Of a stretch of DNA of 48,645 bases, positions 1 through 8,024 are shown one piece after another; position 1 is the first letter of the stretch, and each line of letters opens with the position of its first letter. The position numbers were made by a program, and so were the translations under genes. The stretch covers positions 1 to 48,645 of the forward strand of contig NZ_LXTT01000118.1 of assembly GCF_001683915.1 (NCBI RefSeq), in the 5' to 3' direction. The stretch is from Allomuricauda sp. CP2A (GTDB lineage: Bacteria; Bacteroidota; Bacteroidia; Flavobacteriales; Flavobacteriaceae). The notes under the pieces were generated by a model. That model ran no database searches. It was not told where the DNA came from and was given only the letters and a program-made list of their open reading frames with translations.

Positions 1-2162
1 TGACCTCGCAAAGTGCCGAGGAAACCTATAATTCTTTGGATAAATACGCCAAAAACCTCAACAAATTGGCCGATAGCGGCAAATTGGATCCCGTTATTGG
101 TCGTGATGAGGAAATCCGAAGGGTTTTGCAGATTCTATCCCGTAGAACCAAGAACAACCCGATGCTGGTAGGTGAGCCCGGTGTGGGTAAAACCGCTATT
201 GCTGAAGGCTTGGCGCATCGAATTGTGCAAGGCGACATCCCTGAAAACCTCAAAGATAAGATCCTCTATTCTTTGGACATGGGTGCCTTGATTGCCGGCG
301 CAAAGTATAAGGGCGAGTTTGAGGAGCGATTGAAAGCCGTGATCAAGGAGGTTACCTCCTCAGATGGCAATATTGTCCTCTTCATTGACGAAATCCACAC
401 CTTGGTAGGTGCTGGAGGTGGACAGGGTGCCATGGACGCCGCCAACATCTTGAAACCTGCTTTGGCAAGAGGTGAACTCAGAGCTATTGGAGCCACTACC
501 TTGGATGAGTACCAAAAATACTTTGAAAAGGACAAGGCCTTGGAGCGTAGGTTCCAAAAGGTAATGGTGGACGAGCCCGATACCGAAAGTGCCATCTCCA
601 TCCTTAGGGGTATCAAGGAAAAATATGAAAATCACCACAAGGTCCGTATCAAAGATGAGGCTGTGATTGGTGCGGTTGAGCTTTCACAACGCTATATCAC
701 CAACCGGTTTTTGCCCGATAAGGCCATTGACCTTATGGACGAGGCCGCATCCAAGCTTCGTATGGAAATCAACTCCAAACCCGAGGAACTGGATGTGTTG
801 GACCGAAAGATCATGCAGTTGGAAATTGAGATTGAGGCCATCAAAAGGGAAAACGACAAGGCCAAATTACAGACCTTGAACCTGGAGTTGGCCAATCTCA
901 AAGAAGAGCGCCATGACATCTTCGCCAAGTGGGAAAGTGAAAAAACCGTGGTGGACAATATCCAAAAGACCAAACAGGATATTGAGGACTTTAAATTGGA
1001 GGCCGAACGTGCCGAACGGAACGGAGATTACGGAAAAGTGGCCGAGCTACGCTACGGTAAAATCAAGGAAGCCCAGGAAAAACTGGACAAGCTCCAAGAC
1101 GATCTGGCCGAGCAACAAAGCGCTGGAACCTTGATCAAGGAGGAAGTTACTTATGAGGACATTGCCGAAGTAGTGGCCAAATGGACAGGGATTCCCGTGA
1201 CCAAAATGATGCAGAGTGAGCGTGAAAAACTATTGAAACTGGAAGATGTGCTCCACAAACGCGTAGTGGGTCAGGATGAGGCTATTATTGCTGTTTCGGA
1301 TGCCATTCGCAGAAGTAGGGCCGGATTACAGGATGAGAAAAAGCCGATTGGTTCATTCCTCTTCTTGGGAACCACCGGGGTAGGTAAAACTGAGTTGGCC
1401 AAAACGCTCGCGGCCTATCTGTTTGATGACGAAAATGCCATTACCCGGATAGACATGAGCGAATACCAAGAACGCCACTCCGTGAGCCGTTTGGTAGGAG
1501 CACCTCCAGGATATGTGGGGTACGATGAAGGAGGTCAGTTGACCGAAGCGGTACGTAGAAAACCCTACTCCGTAATCCTGTTGGATGAGATTGAAAAAGC
1601 GCATCCGGACACCTTCAACATTCTATTACAGGTTTTGGATGAAGGCAGGCTTACCGACAACAAAGGTCGCGTGGCGGATTTCAAGAACTCCATTATCATT
1701 ATGACGAGCAATATGGGTAGCCATATCATCCAAGAGAAATTTGAAGATGCCGTGGATATGGAAAGTGCTTCGGAAGCAGCAAGAGTGGAAGTCATGGGAT
1801 TGTTGCGCAAGACCATTCGTCCCGAGTTCTTGAACCGAATAGACGACATCATCATGTTCGCTCCGTTGAACAAGGCTGATATTAAAGCCATTGTGGAGCT
1901 TCAATTGAACAACTTGAAGAAAATGTTGTCCAAACAGCACATCACTTTGGATGCAACCCAAGAAGCCATTGAATACTTGGCCAAAAAAGGGTACGACCCA
2001 CAATATGGAGCACGACCCGTAAAACGATTGATTCAGAAAGAAGTACTGAACAATCTATCCAAGGAACTGCTTTCCGGAAATATAAAATCCGACAGTGTGG
2101 TCCTCTTGGATTCCTTTGATGATGAATTGGTGTTCAGGAATCAAGGTGAGTTGATAGAATAA
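1..2162 (+). CDS. clpB: ATP-dependent disaggregase ClpB (5' end missing)
   Basis: ClpB is a cytoplasmic hexameric AAA+ chaperone that threads aggregated proteins through its pore together with DnaK. The reading frame is open from the first base, so the N-terminal domain lies outside the window; about 719 codons remain of a family length near 860. Visible in order are Walker A GEPGVGKT of the first ATPase domain (nt 171-194), its Walker B (VLFIDEIHTL), the long charged coiled-coil M domain (about nt 790-1130) that separates ClpB from ClpA/ClpC, the second Walker A GTTGVGKT (nt 1368-1391), Walker B VILLDEIEKA, and a C-terminal domain ending with a TAA stop. The M domain and the absence of a ClpP-binding loop signature favour ClpB. 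A hairpin terminator follows, so the gene ends its transcription unit. Confidence 0.97.
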   Translation, partial: TSQSAEETYNSLDKYAKNLNKLADSGKLDPVIGRDEEIRRVLQILSRRTKNNPMLVGEPGVGKTAIAEGLAHRIVQGDIPENLKDKILYSLDMGALIAGAKYKGEFEERLKAVIKEVTSSDGNIVLFIDEIHTLVGAGGGQGAMDAANILKPALARGELRAIGATTLDEYQKYFEKDKALERRFQKVMVDEPDTESAISILRGIKEKYENHHKVRIKDEAVIGAVELSQRYITNRFLPDKAIDLMDEAASKLRMEINSKPEELDVLDRKIMQLEIEIEAIKRENDKAKLQTLNLELANLKEERHDIFAKWESEKTVVDNIQKTKQDIEDFKLEAERAERNGDYGKVAELRYGKIKEAQEKLDKLQDDLAEQQSAGTLIKEEVTYEDIAEVVAKWTGIPVTKMMQSEREKLLKLEDVLHKRVVGQDEAIIAVSDAIRRSRAGLQDEKKPIGSFLFLGTTGVGKTELAKTLAAYLFDDENAITRIDMSEYQERHSVSRLVGAPPGYVGYDEGGQLTEAVRRKPYSVILLDEIEKAHPDTFNILLQVLDEGRLTDNKGRVADFKNSIIIMTSNMGSHIIQEKFEDAVDMESASEAARVEVMGLLRKTIRPEFLNRIDDIIMFAPLNKADIKAIVELQLNNLKKMLSKQHITLDATQEAIEYLAKKGYDPQYGARPVKRLIQKEVLNNLSKELLSGNIKSDSVVLLDSFDDELVFRNQGELIE

Positions 2163-2183
2163 TTTTAGTATAACTTATATTAG

Positions 2184-2218
2184 AAAAACCTTTCCCAGCA
2201 TATTGGGGAAGGTTTTTT
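2184..2218 (+). terminator. Rho-independent terminator after clpB
   Basis: Inverted repeat AAAAACCTTTCCC / GGGGAAGGTTTTTT with a short AT-rich loop, about 20 bp after the clpB stop and ending in a run of T. Classic intrinsic terminator shape on the plus strand; the A-run on the other side could let it work in both directions. Confidence 0.8.
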
Positions 2219-2317
2219 ATTTGTCCCCATTTCTTCAAATAAGCTGATTGAAATCAAAAACAATCACAGGTGATTTGGTTTAAATCCTTATTTTAGCTTC
2301 AAACACATTTCCTAAAT

Positions 2318-3631
2318 ATGCCAATCGTAATTGCCGTCCTAGGTATTCTCCTGCTCTTCCTTTTAATTGCCAAATTCAAACTCAACGCCTTTCTAGCCTT
2401 CATCATCGTGTGCCTTTTTGTAGGGATTTTTCAAGGGATGGAATTGGCCAATTTGGTACAATCCATTCAACGGGGTATTGGGAACACCTTAGGTTTTTTG
2501 GTTTTGATTCTTGGACTTGGTGCCATGTTGGGCAAATTGGTCGCCGATAGTGGGGCCGCTCAACAGATAACCACCCAATTGGTGGCCAAATTTGGGATAA
2601 AGCACGTGCAATGGGCCATGGTGGTCACCGGTTTTATTGTGGGAATCCCCATGTTCTACTCCGTAGGCTTTGTTATTCTCATTCCTCTGGTGTTTACTGT
2701 CGCCATTTCAACCGGGCTTCCTTTGCTTTATGTAGGGCTTCCCATGCTAACGTCCCTATCAGTAACGCATGGTTATCTCCCGCCCCATCCTGCTCCCACG
2801 GCCATAGCGGCCATGTTCAATGCGGATATTGGCAAAACATTGCTGTATGGGCTTATCATTGCGGTTCCCGCCATAATCGTGGCCGGCCCCCTGTTTGCCC
2901 GAACCATAAAAAATGTTGAAGCCAAACCCTTAAAAGAATTTTACAATCCCAATATCATTCCCAAGGAAGAGCTGCCATCGACCTTTACGAGTATTTTTAC
3001 AGCACTCTCTCCAATATTGTTGATCGGTGTTGCCATTGCTGCCGAACAATTTCTGGAAGAAGGCCTGCTCAGGAACATCCTTACGTTCATAGGAAACCCT
3101 GTGATTGCCTTGTTGATTTCCGTGCTGTTGGCCATCTACACCTTGGGGATTGCCAAAGGCAAAAAAATGTCCACGCTCATGGACTCCATTTCATCTTCGG
3201 TTTCCAGCATTACCATGATCTTATTGATCATTGCCGGAGCTGGGGCACTAAAAGAAGTTTTAATTGACAGCCATGTAAGCGATTACATTGCCGATAGTCT
3301 CAAAGGTTCCAGCATATCACCGTTGGTTTTGGCCTGGCTCATCGCAACGGCAATTCGGGTTAGTGTTGGGTCAGCAACAGTAGCAGGGCTAACGGCGGCC
3401 GGAATTGCACTTCCCTTGGCGTCAGGAACGGGAACAAGCCCGGAATTGATGGTCTTGGCCATAGGTTCTGGAAGTTTGATGCTTTCCCATGTCAACGATA
3501 CCGGATTTTGGATGTTCAAGGAATATTTCAACCTTTCGGTAAAAGAGACGCTTTCCACCTGGACCGTTATGGAAACCTTGGTCGGCATTATGGGACTGCT
3601 TGGCGTTTTGGTATTAAGTACAATAATCTAA
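2318..3631 (+). CDS. GntP family permease (gluconate/organic acid:H+ symporter type)
   Basis: A 437-residue, almost wholly hydrophobic inner-membrane protein with about 12 predicted membrane segments, matching the GntP family (gluconate, idonate, D-serine and related transporters). Family-like stretches are GNTLGFLVLILGLGAMLGKL near residue 55 and the C-terminal VGSATVAGLTAAGIA and SHVNDTGFWMFKEYF segments. The start is the ATG at 2318; no other in-frame ATG precedes it. It is followed after 6 bp by a RidA gene and then by an M19 dipeptidase gene, so the three are very likely one transcript. The substrate is not certain: the partners suggest an amino-acid derivative rather than gluconate, and a gluconokinase gene exists 17 kb away but not in this operon. 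Confidence 0.9.
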   Translation: MPIVIAVLGILLLFLLIAKFKLNAFLAFIIVCLFVGIFQGMELANLVQSIQRGIGNTLGFLVLILGLGAMLGKLVADSGAAQQITTQLVAKFGIKHVQWAMVVTGFIVGIPMFYSVGFVILIPLVFTVAISTGLPLLYVGLPMLTSLSVTHGYLPPHPAPTAIAAMFNADIGKTLLYGLIIAVPAIIVAGPLFARTIKNVEAKPLKEFYNPNIIPKEELPSTFTSIFTALSPILLIGVAIAAEQFLEEGLLRNILTFIGNPVIALLISVLLAIYTLGIAKGKKMSTLMDSISSSVSSITMILLIIAGAGALKEVLIDSHVSDYIADSLKGSSISPLVLAWLIATAIRVSVGSATVAGLTAAGIALPLASGTGTSPELMVLAIGSGSLMLSHVNDTGFWMFKEYFNLSVKETLSTWTVMETLVGIMGLLGVLVLSTII

Positions 3632-3637
3632 TAAAAT

Positions 3638-4105
3638 ATGACTAGTTCACCTTCAAAACGTATTGAGGAATTAAATCTTCAACTCCCACCTGCTCCACCG
3701 CCTGCAGGGGTGTATAGGCCAATATTGGTCGTGGATAATTTTTTATATGTATCCGGGCAAGGCACCGTTAATTTGGACGGTTCCCTCATGAAAGGGCGCG
3801 CCGGGGATGACCTGGATGCTGACCAGGCTAAATTGGCGGCCCGGCAAGTAGGACTGACCATGCTTTCCACCATCATTACCCATTTTGGCAATTTGGACAA
3901 CATTAAAAGGGTGGTCAAGGTATTGGGAATGGTCAACTGCACACCCGATTTTGGCAAACATCCCTATGTCATCAATGGTTTTAGTGAGTTGATGGCCGAT
4001 GTATTTGGAGAAGAAAATGGCATTGGCGTTCGCAGTGCCGTGGGCATGATGCTCCCTGAAAACATTCCTGTGGAAATTGAGGCCATGTTTGAACTTCACC
4101 AATAA
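3638..4105 (+). CDS. RidA family (YjgF/YER057c/UK114) protein
   Basis: RidA proteins are small cytoplasmic trimers; archetypal members hydrolyse reactive enamine/imine intermediates released by PLP-dependent enzymes. This 155-residue protein shows the family pattern: a LYVSGQGTVN stretch near residue 50 and the C-terminal RSAVGMMLPENIPVEIEAMF region that holds the usual catalytic arginine and active-site glutamate. It is somewhat longer than the 125-130 residues of E. coli RidA, as in the family branch often found beside catabolic genes. It lies 6 bp after the GntP-type permease and 8 bp before the dipeptidase, so it probably serves that pathway. The exact substrate cannot be read from the sequence. 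Confidence 0.9.
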   Translation: MTSSPSKRIEELNLQLPPAPPPAGVYRPILVVDNFLYVSGQGTVNLDGSLMKGRAGDDLDADQAKLAARQVGLTMLSTIITHFGNLDNIKRVVKVLGMVNCTPDFGKHPYVINGFSELMADVFGEENGIGVRSAVGMMLPENIPVEIEAMFELHQ

Positions 4106-4113
4106 CCAATTGT

Positions 4114-5178
4114 ATGTTTCTATTTGATGTCCATTTAGACCTCGCCATGAATGCCATGGAATGGAACCGTGACCTTACCCTCCCTGTTTCTGAAATACGG
4201 GAACGGGAAAAGGGAAAAACGGACAAACCAGACCGTGGGAACAATACGGTTTCCCTCCCTGCCATGCGCAAGGGCAATGTTGGGCTTTGTGTGGCCACAC
4301 AAATTGCACGCTTCGTAAAAAAAGACAATCCGCTTCCCGGCTGGCACTCACAACGCCAAGCGTGGGCCCATACCCAAGGACAATTGGCATGGTACAAGGC
4401 TATGGAAGAAGCTGGGGAAATGGTTCAGATTACGGATACGGAAAGTCTGGAGAAGCATCTCAAACTATGGGAAAGCGAGGACGGAAAAAAGCCCATTGGC
4501 TACATTTTAAGTCTAGAAGGCGCCGATTCCATTGTGGATATGGGCTATTTGGAGAAATCGTATGAATCCGGCTTGAGAGCCATCGGGCCGGCGCATTATG
4601 GCCCGGGAGTTTATGCGCATGGCACGGATTCGGTTGGTGGTCTAGGAGCCAAAGGACGGGAACTCCTCAATAAGATAGAGGAGCTCAACCTTATTTTGGA
4701 TGCTACGCATTTGTGCGATGTGAGTTTTTGGGAAACTATGGAAATCTATAACGGTCCTGTGTGGGCCAGTCATAACCTTTGCCGAAAATTTGTGGACCAC
4801 AATAGGCAGTTTTCGGATGAGCAACTCAAGGAATTGATCAACAGGGATGCCGTAATTGGGATTGCGTTGGATGCTTGGATGATGGTCCCCAATTGGGTCA
4901 GGGGAAAATCCGACCCCAAAGAAATGGGCGTCACCTTGGACATTATGGTGGACAATATTGACCATATCTGTCAACTGGCCGGGAACACGAACCACGTTGG
5001 CATCGGTACCGATCTGGATGGTGGTTTTGGTACAGAGCAGGGGCCTTATGATGTGGACACCATAGCAGATTTACAGAAAATCCCGGAATTGCTGTCCAAA
5101 AGGGGGTATGGCATATCCGATATTGAAAACATCACAAGCCAAAATTTTATCAAATTCTTGAAAAGGGTCTGGGGATAA
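4114..5178 (+). CDS. Membrane dipeptidase family (peptidase M19) metallohydrolase
   Basis: M19 (renal dipeptidase) enzymes are two-metal TIM-barrel hydrolases that cleave L,D- and L,L-dipeptides and related amides. The metal ligands are all in place: HLD at residues 7-9, Glu135 in LSLEGAD, His199 in DATHLCD and His220 in ASHNLCR. Length (354) is normal for the family. There is no signal peptide, so the protein is probably cytoplasmic, acting on something the upstream GntP-type permease imports. Third gene of the gntP-ridA-dipeptidase operon (8 bp gap). Related clusters in Bacteroidetes often also carry a D-threonine-aldolase-type PLP enzyme; none is visible here, so a D-amino-acid or D-peptide role is only inference. 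Confidence 0.92.
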   Translation: MFLFDVHLDLAMNAMEWNRDLTLPVSEIREREKGKTDKPDRGNNTVSLPAMRKGNVGLCVATQIARFVKKDNPLPGWHSQRQAWAHTQGQLAWYKAMEEAGEMVQITDTESLEKHLKLWESEDGKKPIGYILSLEGADSIVDMGYLEKSYESGLRAIGPAHYGPGVYAHGTDSVGGLGAKGRELLNKIEELNLILDATHLCDVSFWETMEIYNGPVWASHNLCRKFVDHNRQFSDEQLKELINRDAVIGIALDAWMMVPNWVRGKSDPKEMGVTLDIMVDNIDHICQLAGNTNHVGIGTDLDGGFGTEQGPYDVDTIADLQKIPELLSKRGYGISDIENITSQNFIKFLKRVWG

Positions 5179-5330
5179 ACAGTATATCTTTCAAAAAAAC
5201 GTCTGTTGTGCCCAATCATTTAGACGCTAAAAAGTTGCAACACTGTTAAAATAGTGGCTTTAGGTCCTTATCATACCAAACAGTATCTGTTTTTTTATAT
5301 CTTAGTTCTACCCAACACCGACCAGCCACC

Positions 5331-5927
5331 ATGACCAAAAAAGCAGAACGTACCACAGCATACATCATTGAGACCGTAGCGCCCATTTTCAACAGGTTTG
5401 GCTATGTAGGCACCAGCATGAGCGATCTCACCGAAGCCACGGGACTTACCAAAGGTGCCATTTATGGCAATTTTGAAAACAAGGAAGCTCTTGCTCTTTC
5501 CGCTTTTGAGTATAACCAAAAACAATTGTTGGCGACGATTGATGAAAAGTTGGATGTTGAGGGAAATGCTTTGGACAAACTTTACTCCTTGATGCAGTTT
5601 TATAAACAGTACGATATATTTTCCCTTCCCATGGGCGGGTGTCCCATACTCAATGTGGGGGTGGATGCCCAGAGCAACAACAGTCTTCTTGCCGCTGCCG
5701 TAAAGGAAACCATTAAGGAGATAGAAGGAAAAATTGCCCTTGTTTTGGAAAATGGGGTAAACCAAAACGAAATCCATTTACCTGTTCCTCCCCTACAATT
5801 TGCCAGGCAATTGTTCACCATGATCCAAGGGGCCATTGCCATGAGCACCATGACCCGGGACCGTAAATATCTCATCAATACTATTTCCTATTTGGAACAT
5901 TTGGTACAACGGGAGATTAAAAAATAA
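5331..5927 (+). CDS. TetR/AcrR family transcriptional regulator
   Basis: A 198-residue regulator with a typical TetR N-terminal helix-turn-helix at about residues 20-55 (GTSMSDLTEATGLTKGAIYG then NFENKEALA), followed by a divergent ligand-binding helical domain with no assignable ligand. It starts 152 bp after the dipeptidase gene in the same direction. The gap holds two direct copies of AAACAGTAT (5177-5185 and 5278-5286) and a spaced inverted repeat CGTCT/AGACG (5200-5204 and 5222-5226). These could be operator sites for this protein, but that is a guess from position only. Its regulon is unknown; the upstream operon is the nearest candidate. Confidence 0.92.
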   Translation: MTKKAERTTAYIIETVAPIFNRFGYVGTSMSDLTEATGLTKGAIYGNFENKEALALSAFEYNQKQLLATIDEKLDVEGNALDKLYSLMQFYKQYDIFSLPMGGCPILNVGVDAQSNNSLLAAAVKETIKEIEGKIALVLENGVNQNEIHLPVPPLQFARQLFTMIQGAIAMSTMTRDRKYLINTISYLEHLVQREIKK

Positions 5928-5936
5928 GTTCTTTCA

Positions 5937-6213
5937 TTACCCCCATGGATCATTTTCAATAAGAACACAGTTTAGAAGTTTATCAACCAGAAGCACGCTA
6001 TCTTCAAGTGAAATCTGGGATCCATCAATTGGCACAACATCTTCGCTTTTATATACTATAGATTTACCCAAATAAGTAACTGTAAACTGACATCTCTGCC
6101 CTTTTGGAAGAACAAACTCATTTTGCCGAAAAAAAGACCGGATCTAACAGCCTTATCGCCCCAAAAAACTTACGCTCCATGCCCTTTGAAACAAGAACAA
6201 CACCTACACGCAT
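5937..6213 (-). pseudogene. Small frameshifted gene of unknown function
   Basis: Not in any single long frame, but two minus-strand frames join into one 91-residue protein if a single base is removed from the seven-base homopolymer at 6129-6135 (A on the plus strand, T in the gene). The first half starts with ATG at 6213 (MRVGVVLVSKGMERKFFGAI) and as written stops at TGA 6120-6118. The second half continues in the neighbouring frame as QNEFVLPKGQRCQFTVTYLG and ends DPWG at a TAA at 5939-5937. The second frame stays open for more than 60 codons and has natural-looking composition. It converges on the TetR gene and diverges from the SMI1/KNR4 gene, whose ATG is 7 bp away. It is either a decayed gene or a sequencing error in the homopolymer. 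The family is not recognised. Confidence 0.45.
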
Positions 6214-6219
6214 AGTATT

Positions 6220-8007
6220 ATGATCGAGCAGCTCAAAGACAAAATAGAAAAAATGAAAGCGTTGATATTTGAACATTCACAATATCTCGCAACCATTGAA
6301 AACCATCAATACCTCCCCCTAAAAAATGAAGAACTAATTCAGTTTGAAGAAAATCATCAAATTGAACTGCCAATGGATTACAGGGCGTTTTTATTGCACA
6401 TGGGCAATGGTGGGCTGGGTCCTGGACTTGGGATTCTTCCACTGGATTTGACCCGAAAATATAATGACCTGCATTTGCCTTGGACCAATCCAAAAATATA
6501 CAATGCCCTTTTTCTGCATGACGACGACAAGGAAGACGAAGATGAATTTGATGAAAGAGTCGATGATCTTCTGAAAGATAATGGCTCCAAAGAATCACAG
6601 TTGTTCAATGCCAAAGACCATGGCGTGCTCCCCATTGCCAATATGGGCTGCGGCACCACCGCCCTTTTGGTTATCAATGGCAAGCATAAAGGGCAAATAT
6701 GGATAGATTTGACGGCAACTGATGCCGGGCTTTCCCTCTTGGCAGAAAATTTTATTGACTGGTACAATGCTTGGCTGGATGAAAGAACAGAAAAAATCTT
6801 GGCTAAAAATCTTGCGGTCAAAAATATCATGGCCTTTTGTGAAAGCTCTTCCCCAAAATTGGATAGCACGAAAGCCCTTCACGAATTCATGGGCAAATTC
6901 TTGGATGTGAGGGACAAAAAAACCGTCCATGTTGTTTTGGAACGGTTGCTGAAAAGCAGTGACCTTGACCATCATGAAACAACCATGCCCATTATCCATT
7001 ACCTTACAGAACATGAACAATTCACCAATTACCCACTGGCCATAAAGTATATTGACCGGGCTTTGGATACACTTTCCAGCGGTGATGATGCTTCCAGAAA
7101 GTCGCTGCTTGGCGCCAAAGGAAAAGCCCATGCCCATATAAAACAGTACAAAAAGGCCATATCATGTTTTAATGAAGCATTGGCCATAGATGTTTCCCAT
7201 TGCCCAAAAGGAACCTTAACGGACGAATACATTAGGCTACTTGCCTTCTGTCATCTATGTTTGGGTGACTTGCCCAATACAAAAGCAGTCCTGGCGGCCA
7301 ATGGCATGGCAAATGCGGTCTCCTTACTTACTGATCTGTATGAAAATCATCAAGATTATGAGCTGGCCCGATTATGGGGGCAAGAACTGTTGGGTTGGTC
7401 CTTTTACCAAAACTACCCCTACCAGAAAAGTTATGTCCTTACCATCAATACCCAAATAATTTATTCCTTGATCCAATTAAAGGACGATGCCCAACTGGAA
7501 GAAAATTTAAAAAAACTGGATGAACTTGAGGTAAACCCGGAACATCTGCCCTATGCCCATATAGCCCTAAAACTTTATGAACAAAAATATTACCAAAAAG
7601 CACTGCTGTACCTAAAGAAATATGAATCACTTGACAGTGCAAGCGACAACCTTTATTGGATCTATAATTTAAAAGGGTGTTGTTATAATGATATAGGAAT
7701 GTATGAAAAAGGCATTGCCTTTTTTTGGAAAAGTTTTAATCTGCAAAAATGGATAGTGCCCTACTCCAATTTGATCCGCCCCTATATCAATTTAGGAAAA
7801 TTTGATGAAGCACAACGTGTCTTTAATGAGATCATGGCCGCTGACCCATATTATTCGTGGAACTATTATCAATTTTCTCTTTTCTATCTTAAAACCAATA
7901 AACCCCATAAAGCGGTCAGCCTGCTAAATAAGTCCATCGAACTGGGGTTTGACAAAAAAATCATATTGGAAGATGTTGAGCTGAAAGGCATTTTAAAACA
8001 CCTTTGA
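6220..8007 (+). CDS. SMI1/KNR4 (SUKH) domain protein with TPR-like repeats
   Basis: A 595-residue cytoplasmic protein with two parts. Residues about 35-190 form an SMI1/KNR4-type domain, recognised by ELPMDYRAFLLHMGNGG followed by LGPGLGILPLD and the later NMGCGTTALLVINGKHKGQI motif. SUKH domains are best known as immunity proteins of polymorphic toxins but also occur in regulatory proteins. Residues about 270-590 are helical repeats of TPR character, for example AHIKQYKKAISCFNEALAID and ENLKKLDELE-type helices. No signal peptide or membrane segment. It stands alone: no toxin gene is adjacent, the upstream minus-strand neighbour is a frameshifted small ORF and the downstream gene is convergent. 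A role as an orphan immunity or scaffold protein is possible but unproven. Confidence 0.8.
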   Translation: MIEQLKDKIEKMKALIFEHSQYLATIENHQYLPLKNEELIQFEENHQIELPMDYRAFLLHMGNGGLGPGLGILPLDLTRKYNDLHLPWTNPKIYNALFLHDDDKEDEDEFDERVDDLLKDNGSKESQLFNAKDHGVLPIANMGCGTTALLVINGKHKGQIWIDLTATDAGLSLLAENFIDWYNAWLDERTEKILAKNLAVKNIMAFCESSSPKLDSTKALHEFMGKFLDVRDKKTVHVVLERLLKSSDLDHHETTMPIIHYLTEHEQFTNYPLAIKYIDRALDTLSSGDDASRKSLLGAKGKAHAHIKQYKKAISCFNEALAIDVSHCPKGTLTDEYIRLLAFCHLCLGDLPNTKAVLAANGMANAVSLLTDLYENHQDYELARLWGQELLGWSFYQNYPYQKSYVLTINTQIIYSLIQLKDDAQLEENLKKLDELEVNPEHLPYAHIALKLYEQKYYQKALLYLKKYESLDSASDNLYWIYNLKGCCYNDIGMYEKGIAFFWKSFNLQKWIVPYSNLIRPYINLGKFDEAQRVFNEIMAADPYYSWNYYQFSLFYLKTNKPHKAVSLLNKSIELGFDKKIILEDVELKGILKHL

Positions 8008-8024
8008 TCGTCCATTGAACATGT

